Assembly (NCBI GenBank): GCA_000430305.1
Contig: ASZZ01000014.1
Location: 1 to 47,661, forward strand
Source: Streptococcus mitis 17/34
Lineage (GTDB): Bacteria > Bacillota > Bacilli > Lactobacillales > Streptococcaceae
Direction: 5' to 3'
DNA length: 47,661 bases
Shown here: positions 1 to 11,663 of the stretch, piece by piece
Layout of the letters: each line of letters starts with the position of its first letter
Numbering within the stretch: the stretch's first letter is position 1
Notes under the pieces: generated by a model
What the model saw: only the letters and a program-made list of their open reading frames with translations
Database searches by the model: none
Told to the model about the DNA's origin: nothing
Made by a program: the position numbers and the translations under genes

Positions 1-38
1 GGCTTCTTACAGGCTACGGATATCAAACTCTTTAAACA

Positions 39-1400
39 CTATGCTTTTCTCTTTTTTATCAGCTTTACAACAGCCTCAGTTCGTGCGGTATGTGGGAACA
101 TATCGACCGACTGGATATAATGTAGATCATAAACTTCTACTAAGCGTACTAAATCACGAGCCAAAGTCGAAACGTTACAAGAGATATAAACCATTTTTTC
201 TGGCACATAGGTAAGAATAGTGTCTAACAACTTATCATCCAGACCTGTACGTGGTGGGTCCACAATCAGTGCATCTGCTCTGTAGCCTTCCTTATACCAT
301 CGAGGAATAATCTCTTCTGCTGTCCCTGCTTCGTAATGTGTATTATCAAATCCCATTCTTTTAGCATTTCGCTTAGCATCTTCAATAGCTTCTGGAATAA
401 TATCCATACCTCTAAGTGTATTTACTTTCTTTGCAAAGGCAAATCCAATCGTACCAACTCCACAATAAGCGTCAATCAAATGGTCTTCTTTAGTAACATC
501 CAGGGCTTTTACCGCTTCGCTATAGAGAACTTCTGTCTGCTCTGGATTTAATTGATAGAAAGCGCGAGGAGATAGTGAAAATTCATAATCGAGTACACCT
601 TCTTGAATACTCTCTTCTCCCCAAATAATCTCTGTCTTTTCACTATAAATCTCACTGGTTTTAGCTGTATTTGTATTCACAGCGACTGTCACAATTTCTG
701 GAAAATCTTTAACTAATTCTTTTACAAGTTGGGTTAAGTTAAGCTGACGGTTTGTAACAATAATAATCTGAACCTGTCCGGTCTTCCTTGCTCGTCGGAC
801 CATTATAGTTCTAACACCTAGAACTTTTCTCTCATCCGTGATTGGAATCTGGTGATAAGTAAGTAATTCTGCTAGACGATTAGCAATCACTTGGGTTTCC
901 TTATCTTGTACCAAACAGTCTTTCAACTCTACCAAATAATGAGAGTTTTGTGCATATAAGCCCGCTTTGACCTGATTTTTAAATTTTCGAGTCTGAAATT
1001 GTAACTTAGCACGGTAGTACTTGGGTTCCTGCATTCCAATAGTTGGACGTATTTCATAGTTTTCATATCCTGCAGGGGCGAATTTTTTCAGTGCTTGGTG
1101 AAGTAGGTCTGTCTTGAACTCCAGCTGCTTATCATAATGCAGGTGCATGATTTGACAGCCTCCGCATTCATTGTAAATAGTACAAGCTGGTACAACTCGA
1201 AATTTAGACTTCTTGTTGACCTTCAGTAATTTTGCCTCAACAAAGTTACGTTTAATAGAAGTAATCTGACAATAGATATCTTCTCCTTTGAGAGCACCAG
1301 GCACAAAGACTAATGTTTTTTGATAAAAGCCAATTCCCTCACCATTAATTCCCATGCGCTTGATTTTTAATGGTATTTTTTGTTTCACTTTCAGATTCAT
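39..1400 (-). CDS. rlmD: 23S rRNA/tRNA uracil-C5 methyltransferase, RlmD/RumA type
   Basis: A SAM-dependent m5U RNA methyltransferase of 453 aa. An N-terminal TRAM-like RNA-binding segment (about residues 5-60) is followed by iron-sulfur cluster cysteines (C73, C79, C82 in a CGGC context, plus one near 162). The SAM-binding motif is [10 protein letters not shown], then DPPRTGLD, and the catalytic cysteine is C408 in SCN. It is transcribed divergently from recX with only 37 bp between the starts, preceded by an AGGGG-type ribosome binding site. Streptococci carry two paralogues of this family, and I cannot tell from sequence whether this one modifies 23S U747/U1939 or another uridine, so the symbol is a family label. 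Confidence 0.85.
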   Translation of the reverse strand: MNLKVKQKIPLKIKRMGINGEGIGFYQKTLVFVPGALKGEDIYCQITSIKRNFVEAKLLKVNKKSKFRVVPACTIYNECGGCQIMHLHYDKQLEFKTDLLHQALKKFAPAGYENYEIRPTIGMQEPKYYRAKLQFQTRKFKNQVKAGLYAQNSHYLVELKDCLVQDKETQVIANRLAELLTYHQIPITDERKVLGVRTIMVRRARKTGQVQIIIVTNRQLNLTQLVKELVKDFPEIVTVAVNTNTAKTSEIYSEKTEIIWGEESIQEGVLDYEFSLSPRAFYQLNPEQTEVLYSEAVKALDVTKEDHLIDAYCGVGTIGFAFAKKVNTLRGMDIIPEAIEDAKRNAKRMGFDNTHYEAGTAEEIIPRWYKEGYRADALIVDPPRTGLDDKLLDTILTYVPEKMVYISCNVSTLARDLVRLVEVYDLHYIQSVDMFPHTARTEAVVKLIKKRKA

Positions 1401-1425
1401 ACCCCTATCTTATCACATTTTGAGT

Positions 1426-1438
1426 TATAATAGAACTA
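1426..1438 (+). promoter_or_regulatory. -10 element giving a probable leaderless recX transcript
   Basis: TATAAT at 1426-1431 ends six bases before the recX ATG. With usual spacing, transcription would begin at or next to the A of the start codon, and no Shine-Dalgarno sequence is visible. No clear -35 is seen. Confidence 0.5.
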
Positions 1439-2214
1439 TGAAAATCACAAAACTTGAAAAGAAAAAAAGACTCTATCTGATGGAGCTTGATAATGGCGAC
1501 AAATGCTACATTACTGAAGATACAATTGTTCGTTTTATGTTATCGAGAGATAAGGTGATAAGCGAAGAGGAATTGAAGGAGATTCAGGACTTTACCCAAT
1601 TTTCTTATGGTAAGAATCTAGCCCTCTACCACCTATCCTTCAAAGCTCGCACTGAAAAAGAGGTCAGAGAATATCTGAAAAAATACGATATTGATGAGAA
1701 CATAATTTCTCAAGTCATTGCTAATCTTAAAGAAGATAAGTGGATTAATGATAGCCAATACGCTTATGCTATCATCAATGCCAATCAACTTTCAGGAGAC
1801 AAGGGACCTTATATACTGACTCAGAAATTAGCACAAAAAGGAATTTCAAAATCTACTATAGAAGAGATCTTGAAAGAATTTGATTTTTCGGAAGTTGCTC
1901 AACGTGTAGCTAATAAACTATTGAAAAAATATGAGGGAAAACTTCCAGCTCGTGCCTTGCAAGATAAGATTATTCAGAACTTGACTAACAAGGGCTTCTC
2001 TTATTCTGATGCTAAAAGTGCCTTTGACGACTTGGATAGTCAAGTTGACCAAGAAACGACTCAGGAACTCATCTTCAAGGAACTTGATAAGCAATATGCT
2101 AAGTATACCCGAAAGTATGAAGGATACGAACTTAAACAGCGTTTAACTCAAGTTTTAGCACGAAAGGGCTACGATTTTTCGGATATAGCGAGCGCTCTCA
2201 GAGATTATCTTTAA
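1438..2214 (+). CDS. recX: Recombination regulator RecX
   Basis: A 258-aa regulatory protein that limits RecA filament growth. It is recognised by the tandem three-helix RecX repeats, for example the stretch around [19 protein letters not shown] near residues 60-80 and the C-terminal repeat ending ALRDYL. The reading frame is open further upstream, but the start [11 protein letters not shown] at 1438 fits the family N-terminus and lies directly after a TATAAT. It is divergent from the methyltransferase gene, so the pair shares a 37-bp gap. The next gene, ntdP, has its own promoter. Confidence 0.9.
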   Translation: MKITKLEKKKRLYLMELDNGDKCYITEDTIVRFMLSRDKVISEEELKEIQDFTQFSYGKNLALYHLSFKARTEKEVREYLKKYDIDENIISQVIANLKEDKWINDSQYAYAIINANQLSGDKGPYILTQKLAQKGISKSTIEEILKEFDFSEVAQRVANKLLKKYEGKLPARALQDKIIQNLTNKGFSYSDAKSAFDDLDSQVDQETTQELIFKELDKQYAKYTRKYEGYELKQRLTQVLARKGYDFSDIASALRDYL

Positions 2215-2302
2215 TATTTTCATGTAAAATTCACAGATTTTAGGCAATTTTATGGTACAATAGTAAACGATAAACTTATAAATTGTAGAAAGTTGGTTAG
2301 TT

Positions 2303-2836
2303 ATGAAGCTTCCAAAAGAAGGCGACTTTATTACAATTCAAAGTTATAAGCATGATGGGAGTCTCCACCGAACTTGGCGGGACACCATGGTACTAAAAAC
2401 AACAGAAAACGCCATTATTGGTGTCAACGATCATACACTTGTTACCGAAAGTGATGGTCGTCGTTGGGTTACTCGAGAACCAGCTATTGTTTACTTTCAC
2501 AAGAAATATTGGTTTAATATCATTGCCATGATTCGTGATAATGGGATTTCCTACTATTGCAATATGGCTAGCCCCTACTATCTGGATGAAGAAGCACTGA
2601 AGTATATTGATTACGATTTGGATGTTAAAATTTTTACAGATGGGGAAAAACGTCTCTTGGACGTTGAGGAGTATGAGCGCCACAAACGCAAAATGAATTA
2701 TTCTGATGATTTGGACTATATTTTAAAAGAACATGTCAAAATTCTTGTTGATTGGATTAACAATGGACGCGGTCCTTTCTCAGAAGCCTATGTAAACATT
2801 TGGTACAAGCGCTATGTAGAACTAAAGAATCGGTAA
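2303..2836 (+). CDS. ntdP: Nucleoside tri/diphosphate phosphatase, DUF402 family (NtdP)
   Basis: A 177-aa cytosolic protein of the DUF402/NtdP family (B. subtilis YgaC relatives), which hydrolyses nucleoside di- and triphosphates. The N-terminal barrel segment ([12 protein letters not shown]) and the acidic/tyrosine-rich centre ([21 protein letters not shown]) are characteristic. An extended -10 (TGG-TACAAT at 2256-2261) lies 42 bp upstream, so it is likely transcribed alone. A hairpin followed by a T-run closes the gene. The family call is firm. The physiological substrate in streptococci is inferred. Confidence 0.85.
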   Translation: MKLPKEGDFITIQSYKHDGSLHRTWRDTMVLKTTENAIIGVNDHTLVTESDGRRWVTREPAIVYFHKKYWFNIIAMIRDNGISYYCNMASPYYLDEEALKYIDYDLDVKIFTDGEKRLLDVEEYERHKRKMNYSDDLDYILKEHVKILVDWINNGRGPFSEAYVNIWYKRYVELKNR

Positions 2837-2843
2837 AGTTGTC

Positions 2844-2874
2844 AAACTGGGGTGAGAGCCCTGGTTTTTTATTT
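2844..2874 (+). terminator. Terminator of ntdP
   Basis: Arms AACTGGGG and CCCTGGTT (with G-U pairs) enclose a TGAGAG loop and run into TTTTTT just after the ntdP stop. Confidence 0.65.
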
Positions 2875-2876
2875 TA

Positions 2877-3028
2877 ATACTCAATGAAAATCAAAGAGCA
2901 AACTAGAAAACTAGCCGCAGGTTGCTCAAAGAACTGCTTTGAGGTTGTAGATAGAACTGACGAAGTCAGTAACCATACATACGGAAAGGCAACGTTGACG
3001 CGGTTGGCATTTGATTTTCGCAGAGTAT
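2877..3028. repeat. BOX element 1
   Basis: A 152-bp element bounded by ATACTC and GAGTAT, with the pneumococcal BOX interior: AAAATCAAAGAGCAAACTAG, then GCAGGTTGCTCAAAG, then GAACTGACGAAGTCAGTAAC, then GATTTTCG. It sits between ntdP and queH, and a near-copy lies at 20168-20318. BOX elements are dispersed, probably miniature mobile, repeats of S. pneumoniae and relatives. Confidence 0.9.
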
Positions 3029-3058
3029 AAAAACCCAGCTTTGCAGCTGGGCTTATCC

Positions 3059-3826
3059 TTATATATCCAATTTTGTAACAGTAAATTTGATGTGGGAATA
3101 GTCTTTTTCAACATCCTTATCCAACAAGAAAGCTGTGGCGTCCTTCTTGACCTGAACCAAATCAATATTTTGAGCCTGGGCTGCATAGACACATCCACAA
3201 TAACATTGACGGTAGATGTCATACTCTTCACACATCTCTACTGAACGTTTGTAGCCCTGATTTTTTTTGAAATCGCTTGGAAGATAGTGGGTGGTATAAA
3301 TCTTTTGCACATCGATTCCGATGCTGTTGATGGTTTGAGAATTCTTATGTGGACTGATAGTCAAGGCTGAGCCAAAGTAGTCAAAGCCCAAGTCCATAGC
3401 CACTTGTGCTGTTTTATCCAGACGGTAGTCAAAGCAAACCTTGCAACGATCACCACCTTCTGGTTCTTCCTCAAGTCCTCTGACTAACTTACGATATTCA
3501 TTTGGTTCATAAGGAGCTTCTAGGTATTGAACGTTATTGCCAGTTCGCTCATTGAAATCACTGACAAACTTTTTAGTCACATAGGCACGCTTATGGTATT
3601 CTGCCTTGGGATGGATATTAGAATTGGCAAAATAGATGGTCACATCTGCATACTTGGTCAAATATTCGAGGGTATAGGTACTGCAAGGGGCACAGCAAAC
3701 ATGCATGAGAATGGTTGGTCGCTGCTCATTTTTCTCCCATACTTGTACCATTTTCTGCATGACACGGTCATAATTAATCTTCTGATTGGGGTTCATCTTG
3801 CTCAGAATTTCTTCTACATCGATCAT
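3059..3826 (-). CDS. queH: Epoxyqueuosine reductase QueH
   Basis: A 255-aa cobalamin-independent enzyme for the last step of queuosine tRNA modification (epoxyqueuosine to queuosine), formerly DUF208. Conserved cysteines are visible in three groups: C44/C45/C48 (CCAPC), C128/C131 (RCKVCFDYR) and C208/C210/C212 (CYCGC), which ligate the iron-sulfur cluster and a second iron. The start has a good AAGGAGAA ribosome binding site. It is followed on the same strand by BOX element 1 and preceded by the groEL terminator. No other queuosine gene is in the window. Confidence 0.9.
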   Translation of the reverse strand: MIDVEEILSKMNPNQKINYDRVMQKMVQVWEKNEQRPTILMHVCCAPCSTYTLEYLTKYADVTIYFANSNIHPKAEYHKRAYVTKKFVSDFNERTGNNVQYLEAPYEPNEYRKLVRGLEEEPEGGDRCKVCFDYRLDKTAQVAMDLGFDYFGSALTISPHKNSQTINSIGIDVQKIYTTHYLPSDFKKNQGYKRSVEMCEEYDIYRQCYCGCVYAAQAQNIDLVQVKKDATAFLLDKDVEKDYSHIKFTVTKLDI

Positions 3827-3901
3827 GTTCTTCTCCTTTTTCTAGTCTTATTTTATCATATAAGTTAGGAGAGCTCAAATCTATTTAAAATAGAAAACCA
3901 T

Positions 3902-3930
3902 AAAAGGAGGAAATACGCATCCCTCCTTTT
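3902..3930 (-). terminator. Hairpin after groEL
   Basis: AAAAGGAGG and CCTCCTTTT arms lie directly downstream of the groEL stop. The T-run on the minus strand is short and interrupted, and it is longer on the plus strand. Confidence 0.5.
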
Positions 3931-3950
3931 GTATTTTTTATAAGTTGCTT

Positions 3951-5588
<1,638 letters not shown>

Positions 5589-5873
5589 CTATTCTTCAAT
5601 GACAGCCAAGATGTTAGCTTCGCCTACGATGATGTACTTTTCATCGCCATCTTTGACATCAATACCTGCGTGAGCTTCAACCAAGACACGGTCGCCAGTC
5701 TTAACGCTTGGGGCAACCAAGTCACCATTCAAGGTACGAACTCCTTGTCCAGTAGCTACAACTTGGGCTGTTTTTGTTTTTTCTTGAGCTGAACCTGCAA
5801 GGACAAAACCTCCAACAGTTTGTTCTTTTTCTTCTACTTTTAAGACCACACGGTCTCCTAATGGTTTCAACAT
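5589..5873 (-). CDS. groES: 10 kDa co-chaperonin GroES
   Basis: A 94-aa GroES lid protein. [12 protein letters not shown] at the N-terminus and the [11 protein letters not shown] core are diagnostic. It is the first gene of groES-groEL. Its promoter (TTGACT, 16 bp, TACAAT) overlaps the region immediately upstream of a perfect CIRCE, so transcription should be repressed by HrcA, which is encoded in this window. Confidence 0.97.
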   Translation of the reverse strand: MLKPLGDRVVLKVEEKEQTVGGFVLAGSAQEKTKTAQVVATGQGVRTLNGDLVAPSVKTGDRVLVEAHAGIDVKDGDEKYIIVGEANILAVIEE

Positions 5874-5903
5874 CTGATTTCCTCCATAATGAGATAGATA
5901 TCA

Positions 5904-5930
5904 TTAGCACTCTTTATACCCGAGTGCTAA
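5904..5930. promoter_or_regulatory. CIRCE operator of groESL
   Basis: Perfect inverted repeat TTAGCACTC-N9-GAGTGCTAA, the HrcA binding site. The -10 (TACAAT, 5947-5942) and -35 (TTGACT, 5969-5964) lie just upstream on the minus strand, so the operator is in the early transcribed region. Confidence 0.95.
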
Positions 5931-5972
5931 TTCATAATTCTATTGTATCACTTGGTCAGAAATAGTCAAGAA

Positions 5973-5999
5973 AAAAGTCTGAGATCAACTCAGACTTTT
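5973..5999 (-). terminator. Terminator of ssbB
   Basis: Perfect 11-bp arms AAAAGTCTGAG and CTCAGACTTTT with a 5-nt loop. On the minus strand the arm runs into TTTTTT. Confidence 0.85.
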
Positions 6000-6005
6000 C
6001 AATGC

Positions 6006-6401
6006 TTAAAATGGCAATTCTTCCTCTTCCAAGACTAGGTCTGCCAAATCCTGTCCTGCGTTGTTTTCACGCATAGCACGTTGAGCACGACTTTCCAAGA
6101 GTTGAAATCCTGTCACAAGGACTTCGGTCACGTAATTCATTTGACCGTTTTTCTCAAAGCGACGGGTACGTAATTCCCCATCCACAGAGATAAGACTACC
6201 TTTGGTTGCGTAGCTTGCCAATGTTTCTGCTAGTCTTCCCCATAAAACCATATTAACAAAATCCGCTTCGCGTTCACCATTTTGGTCTTTGTAACGACGA
6301 TTCACAGCAATGGTTGCTCGCGCAACTGACTTGTCATTGTTGGTTTTGTGCAATTCTGGTGTAGACGTTAAACGTCCAATCATAATAACTTTATTATACA
6401 T
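6006..6401 (-). CDS. ssbB: Competence-induced single-stranded DNA-binding protein SsbB
   Basis: A 131-aa OB-fold protein that coats and protects internalised single strands during transformation. It is shorter than the housekeeping SsbA but keeps the acidic tip (LEEEELPF) that recruits partner proteins. The late-competence cin-box TACGAATA lies 22 bp upstream of the start, so it should be transcribed by the alternative sigma factor ComX. A TAGGAGG ribosome binding site precedes the ATG. Confidence 0.95.
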   Translation of the reverse strand: MYNKVIMIGRLTSTPELHKTNNDKSVARATIAVNRRYKDQNGEREADFVNMVLWGRLAETLASYATKGSLISVDGELRTRRFEKNGQMNYVTEVLVTGFQLLESRAQRAMRENNAGQDLADLVLEEEELPF

Positions 6402-6422
6402 ATTTTCTTCCTCCTACTTATC

Positions 6423-6430
6423 TATTCGTA
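6423..6430 (-). promoter_or_regulatory. ComX (SigX) cin-box of ssbB
   Basis: Minus-strand TACGAATA, the exact -10-like core recognised by the competence sigma factor in pneumococcus and relatives, with a T-rich stretch upstream. Confidence 0.92.
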
Positions 6431-6478
6431 GGAAATCAAAAAAAGTTACAGAAATTTGTAACTTTTCGAGAAAATTGT

Positions 6479-7240
6479 TTATTTTTTATGAACCATGAAA
6501 CCTGTCGCCTGTTGATTGGCCATAATGGTCATATCTGTAATCTGAACACGACGAGGCTGACTGGTCACATAGACCACTGTATCTGCAATATCCTGAGCTT
6601 GCAAGGCCTCAATTCCCTGATAGACCGCCTCAGCTCGCTCTTTGTCACCATGAAAACGTACTGTAGAGAAATCTGTTTCGACAATCCCTGGCTGAATGGT
6701 AGTCACCTTGATATCCGTTGCGATGGTATCAATTCGCAGTCCATCTGAAAAAGTCTTAACTGCCGCCTTGGTGGCTGAATAGACAGCTGCACCTGCATAG
6801 GCATAGATTCCTGCGGTTGATCCCATATTGATAATATGACCCTGATTGGCTTTTACCATTGCTGGCAAGAAACAGCGAGTAACCGCCATCAAACCTTTGA
6901 CATTGGTATCCAACATGGTCAGCATATCCAACTCTTCATAGTCCTGATAGGGAGCCAATCCTAGAGCCAGTCCGGCGTTATTGACCAAGATATCAATCTG
7001 ACCTATCGTTTCTAGAATATCAGAGCAGACAGCCTTCACCATAGTCATATCCGTCACATCCAGTGGAAAGATCCAAACTGTTTGATTTGGATAGGTTGCT
7101 GCAAACTCTGACTTGAGGGTCTCTAGTCTGTCTGTCCGTCGTCCAGTTAGAACGACATTCTCACCCTGCTCCAGATAAGCACGCGCAATTGCTTCACCAA
7201 TACCTGATGTCGCTCCTGTAATCACAACATTTTTTGCCAT
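6479..7240 (-). CDS. Short-chain dehydrogenase/reductase
   Basis: A 253-aa classical SDR. The nucleotide-binding TGATSGIG lies near residue 8, followed by NNAG and the catalytic YSATK motif after GSTAGIYAYAGAAV. It resembles YdfG-like NADP-dependent 3-hydroxy-acid/serine dehydrogenases, but the substrate cannot be read from sequence. It ends close to the ssbB promoter region and lies in line with ytpR, 41 bp downstream of it. Confidence 0.85.
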   Translation of the reverse strand: MAKNVVITGATSGIGEAIARAYLEQGENVVLTGRRTDRLETLKSEFAATYPNQTVWIFPLDVTDMTMVKAVCSDILETIGQIDILVNNAGLALGLAPYQDYEELDMLTMLDTNVKGLMAVTRCFLPAMVKANQGHIINMGSTAGIYAYAGAAVYSATKAAVKTFSDGLRIDTIATDIKVTTIQPGIVETDFSTVRFHGDKERAEAVYQGIEALQAQDIADTVVYVTSQPRRVQITDMTIMANQQATGFMVHKK

Positions 7241-7281
7241 CTTATTTCCTTCTATCTGGTCTATCAGATATTAACAACTTC

Positions 7282-7908
7282 TTAGGCAGTCCAGTGTTTA
7301 GCTGGATCAAATGGTGTTCCGACAACTTGATCTTCTGATAATTCAATAACACCACGTTTTTGCGGAGCATTTGGCAGATGCAATTCACGAGGACTACACA
7401 TCATGCCAAAACTCTTTTCACCGCGAAGTTCGCCTGGGAAAATGAGATTGCCTTTTGGCATCATAGCTCCAGGAAGAGCTACAATGGTTTTCAACCCAAC
7501 ACGCGCATTGGGAGCCCCTGCAACGATTTGCACCATCTTATCACTTGCGACTGCAACTTGGCAGATGTTGAGGTGGTCACTATCTGGATGGGCTACCATC
7601 TCGACAATCTCACCAACAACAAACTTAGGTTCCTTGTCATTAACAATTTCCTCTGTAAAACCTTCCGCCTGTAATTCTTGGTTCAAACGAGCGACTTGCT
7701 CATCTGATAAAAAGACTTGACCGCGCTCTGCAATTTCAAATAAACTTGAAACTTCGAAAATATTCCAAGCTACTGTTTCCCCATTATCTTTTAGAAAAAC
7801 ACGGGCTACATTTCCTTTGCGTTCCATATCCAGTTTGGCATCTGCGCTGTTTTTCACGATGACCATAAGGACATCACCGACATGTTCTTTGTTATATGTA
7901 AAAATCAT
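7282..7908 (-). CDS. ytpR: YtpR-type tRNA-binding domain protein
   Basis: A 208-aa protein with an N-terminal DUF4479 segment (MIFTYNKEHVGDVLM) and a C-terminal EMAP/Trbp111-like OB fold (VVGEIVEMVAHPDSDHLNIC, about residues 97-205), the fold that binds tRNA at the N-terminus of bacterial PheT. Free-standing copies are widespread in Firmicutes with unsettled function. It is 15 bp downstream of the thioredoxin-like gene and probably cotranscribed with it. Confidence 0.85.
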   Translation of the reverse strand: MIFTYNKEHVGDVLMVIVKNSADAKLDMERKGNVARVFLKDNGETVAWNIFEVSSLFEIAERGQVFLSDEQVARLNQELQAEGFTEEIVNDKEPKFVVGEIVEMVAHPDSDHLNICQVAVASDKMVQIVAGAPNARVGLKTIVALPGAMMPKGNLIFPGELRGEKSFGMMCSPRELHLPNAPQKRGVIELSEDQVVGTPFDPAKHWTA

Positions 7909-7923
7909 TGTTTCCTTTTTCTC

Positions 7924-8241
7924 CTATTTTAGTCCTGCTAAAAAGTCATTAATTTGTTGCTTGCTTTTACGGTCGCGATTGACAAAACGGCCGATTTCCT
8001 TGTCCTTTTCTAGAACAACAAGGCTAGGAATCCCGTAAACATCCCAGAGTTTGGCTAAATCCATATACTGGTCTCGGTCCACACGAATAAAGGTGAACTC
8101 TGGATTGGCCTCCTCAATTTCTGGCAAGGCAGGATAGATATAACGACAATCGCCACACCAGTCCGCCACAAAAAGAAAGACCTTCTTGCCATCTTTTTCT
8201 ACTAAAGATGCCAATTCTTCTAAACTTGCTGGTTGTATCAT
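7924..8241 (-). CDS. Thioredoxin-family protein (CGDC active site)
   Basis: A 105-aa thioredoxin-fold protein with active site WCGDC near residues 27-31 and the cis-proline region YGIPSLVV. There is no signal peptide, so it is cytosolic. Its start overlaps the stop of the upstream small gene by 4 bp (ATGA), implying translational coupling. CGDC is less common than CGPC, and the redox partner is unknown. Confidence 0.85.
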   Translation of the reverse strand: MIQPASLEELASLVEKDGKKVFLFVADWCGDCRYIYPALPEIEEANPEFTFIRVDRDQYMDLAKLWDVYGIPSLVVLEKDKEIGRFVNRDRKSKQQINDFLAGLK

Positions 8242-8528
8242 AAGACTTCCTCCTCATAGACCAGGTCTTCATTTTCATAGACAAAGGTATAATGACGGCC
8301 ATCCTCAAAAATGACGCCGCCAACCAAGCTCTCCAGACTACTTTCATAAACTTGAACATATAGGGTCGCAATTTCTCCCATGTCTGAAAAATGGTCTCGC
8401 ACAATCGCTGTCAACTCTTCCTGAGTCTTCATGAGCTTACGGTCATCTGCAACTTTTTTCGTAGCAAGGGCAAGGCTCCCAATACCAAGCAGAGCCAGAC
8501 CTGCCATCCACATTTTTTTAGCTTTCAT
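8238..8528 (-). CDS. Small membrane-anchored protein, DUF4651 type
   Basis: A 96-aa protein with an N-terminal hydrophobic anchor (MWMAGLALLGIGSLALA) and a charged domain with a C-terminal EDGRHYTFVYENEDLVYEEE strand region. I place the start at 8528 rather than the in-frame ATG at 8537, because that ATG overlaps the -10 hexamer of a good promoter and would not be transcribed. Function unknown. It heads a three-gene unit with the thioredoxin-like protein and ytpR. Confidence 0.8.
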   Translation of the reverse strand: MKAKKMWMAGLALLGIGSLALATKKVADDRKLMKTQEELTAIVRDHFSDMGEIATLYVQVYESSLESLVGGVIFEDGRHYTFVYENEDLVYEEEVL

Positions 8529-8570
8529 ACCATTCATTTTAACACAAAAAACGCTTCAGGACAAATGAGG
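8529..8570 (-). promoter_or_regulatory. Extended -10 promoter with probable leaderless start
   Basis: Minus-strand TTGTCC, 17-bp spacer, TGT-TAAAAT (-10 at 8541-8536). The predicted start point falls at or one base before the ATG at 8528, so the mRNA would lack a Shine-Dalgarno sequence. Confidence 0.6.
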
Positions 8571-8587
8571 AAGCAGCAGAAAAACAA

Positions 8588-8622
8588 GTAAAAAGCCTCT
8601 TCCTTTCAGGAAAAGGACTTCT
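8588..8622 (-). terminator. Terminator of the choline-binding protein gene
   Basis: AAGTCCTTTTCC and GGAAGAGGCTT arms on the minus strand followed by TTTTTAC, just past the stop at 8628. Confidence 0.75.
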
Positions 8623-8627
8623 TGTTC

Positions 8628-9701
8628 TTATTGCCAGGCTCCTGAGTTACCAACGTAATAACCATCAGGTGTGTAGGTATTGCGAAGCATCTTACCTGAT
8701 GAAGCTAGATAATACCACTTGCCATTATCTTTGACCCAATCATTCGCTAGCATGGCACCAGAAGAACTTACATAATACCATTCTCCCTTGTCATAAACCC
8801 AAGTGCTTGCTTTCATGACTCCTGAAGTTGATAAATAGTACCACTTGCCTTGGTCATAAAGCCAGTCACCAGCAATCATAGCCCCTGATGATTTAAAGGT
8901 ATACCAGTTGCCACCTTGATAGAGCCAAGTTTGATTGAACATGACTCCTTTATCATTCATAAAGTACCAAGTTCCCTTGTCCTTAACCCAATCGTTCTGA
9001 ACTAATTGACCTTGTTTTTGATAGTACCAGTTTTGGTTTGATTGTAGCCAGCTTTCTGCTTTCACAATCGGATAAAGTTCTTTGAAAGATCCTCCATCAT
9101 ATTTATGACTAATAGACTTTTGTTTTTCAAGTTTCAACTCACCATTGTCATAGTCTGCCCAAGCAAAGACTTTTTGACCATTGACAGTCTCTGGTAGGGT
9201 GGCAGTGTAAGTCTTGGTTTGATAATCCCATTTAGCATCGAGGTAAGTGTATTGATCATTTGATTCTTCAATACGGTAGTAGCCTCTCTTTCCACCTTCA
9301 TGATGTACATCGTCAACCACTTTCGTTGACCAGGTCTTCACTTCGTTTCCGCTCTTGGCTTCTACCTTGATATTTCCTCTATAGCCATATGGAACATAGA
9401 AATTCAGATAACGCCCTTCTACGCCAATCATAGACTTGTCCTTTTCTTGACCTAGGAAATTGACTGTCTGATCTTGACCATTGAGACTAACCGTCCACTC
9501 AATTTTCTCATTTTTTGGCAAATCCAATACTTTAATATCCACTTCATGGCCATTATTAAATCGGAGAATCTTGCCATCTTGATACTGAACTCCACATTTA
9601 ACAACCCATTCTTCTTTTAGCTCGAATGCCTGACCTGAACGAGGAAAAGCCAGTAAAGCTAGGCCTGCTAGAGACAAACCAAATAGTGTGATTTTTTTCA
9701 T
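8628..9701 (-). CDS. Choline-binding surface protein
   Basis: A 357-aa secreted protein. A Sec signal peptide (residues 1-25, ending SGQA) is followed by a unique domain of about 170 residues (ELKEEWVVKCGVQYQDGK to FKELYPIVKAES). Six choline-binding repeats of about 20 residues then occupy roughly 220-340 (pattern W-x-x-x-x-G-x-WYY-x-x-x-x-G-x-M). The repeats would attach it to phosphocholine on teichoic acids. I do not recognise the N-terminal domain as lytic or proteolytic. It has its own extended -10 promoter and terminator. It is not in this neighbourhood in the pneumococcal gene orders I remember, so it may be a lineage-specific insertion. Confidence 0.85.
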   Translation of the reverse strand: MKKITLFGLSLAGLALLAFPRSGQAFELKEEWVVKCGVQYQDGKILRFNNGHEVDIKVLDLPKNEKIEWTVSLNGQDQTVNFLGQEKDKSMIGVEGRYLNFYVPYGYRGNIKVEAKSGNEVKTWSTKVVDDVHHEGGKRGYYRIEESNDQYTYLDAKWDYQTKTYTATLPETVNGQKVFAWADYDNGELKLEKQKSISHKYDGGSFKELYPIVKAESWLQSNQNWYYQKQGQLVQNDWVKDKGTWYFMNDKGVMFNQTWLYQGGNWYTFKSSGAMIAGDWLYDQGKWYYLSTSGVMKASTWVYDKGEWYYVSSSGAMLANDWVKDNGKWYYLASSGKMLRNTYTPDGYYVGNSGAWQ

Positions 9702-9731
9702 TGTAAATCCTCCTTAACTTTTGTTATGTTA

Positions 9732-9759
9732 ATTATATCACTATGTTTTTATTTTGCAA
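9732..9759 (-). promoter_or_regulatory. Promoter of the choline-binding protein gene
   Basis: Minus-strand TTGCAA (9759-9754), 16 bp, TGA-TATAAT (9737-9732), about 31 bp upstream of the ATG. A strong AAGGAGGA ribosome binding site follows. Confidence 0.7.
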
Positions 9760-9781
9760 ATCATATCCTCAATATGCTAAT

Positions 9782-9813
9782 AAAAAAACCTCTGAGATTC
9801 TTCTCAAAGGTTC
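9782..9813 (-). terminator. Terminator of pyrG
   Basis: AACCTTTGAGA and TCTCAGAGGTT arms on the minus strand followed by TTTTTTA. Confidence 0.8.
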
Positions 9814-9821
9814 TGATTTAG

Positions 9822-11427
<1,606 letters not shown>

Positions 11428-11559
11428 AGATTCCTCTTTCTAAAATGCTCAAGGCCTTGTTGACTACGAGGGGACATAGAAAACAAGACCCTACTAATAA
11501 GAATAATCTGGGACGACTGCACCAGATTCACAACTAAAATACAAGAAGATAACTTCTTG

Positions 11560-11617
11560 AAAAAACAAAAATAGCTCCCTAAGAACTAGGGAGCCCCGAC
11601 CTCTAAAAGAGGTGCCC
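11560..11617 (-). promoter_or_regulatory. pyrG CTP-sensing reiterative-transcription attenuator
   Basis: The predicted transcript starts GGGC (11617-11614), 8 bases after the -10, as in B. subtilis pyrG. A small hairpin (ACCTCT/AGAGGT, 11613-11599) is followed by the terminator GCTCCCTA/TAGGGAGC (11594-11574) and a T-rich tail (11573-11560). When CTP is low, extra G residues added at the start site of such leaders pair with the C/U-rich 5' arm of the terminator and prevent termination. All parts are intact here. Confidence 0.85.
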
Positions 11618-11624
11618 GAACAAT

Positions 11625-11653
11625 ATGATACCTAAAAATAGGACAATTGTCAA
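11625..11653 (-). promoter_or_regulatory. pyrG promoter
   Basis: Consensus TTGACA (11653-11648), 17-bp spacer, TATCAT (11630-11625), positioned to start at GGGC. Confidence 0.9.
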
Positions 11654-11663
11654 TAGCTAACTT

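Noticed and set aside
2926-3244. Short frames inside and beside BOX element 1
   Set aside because: They are produced by the repeat and by the antisense of queH.
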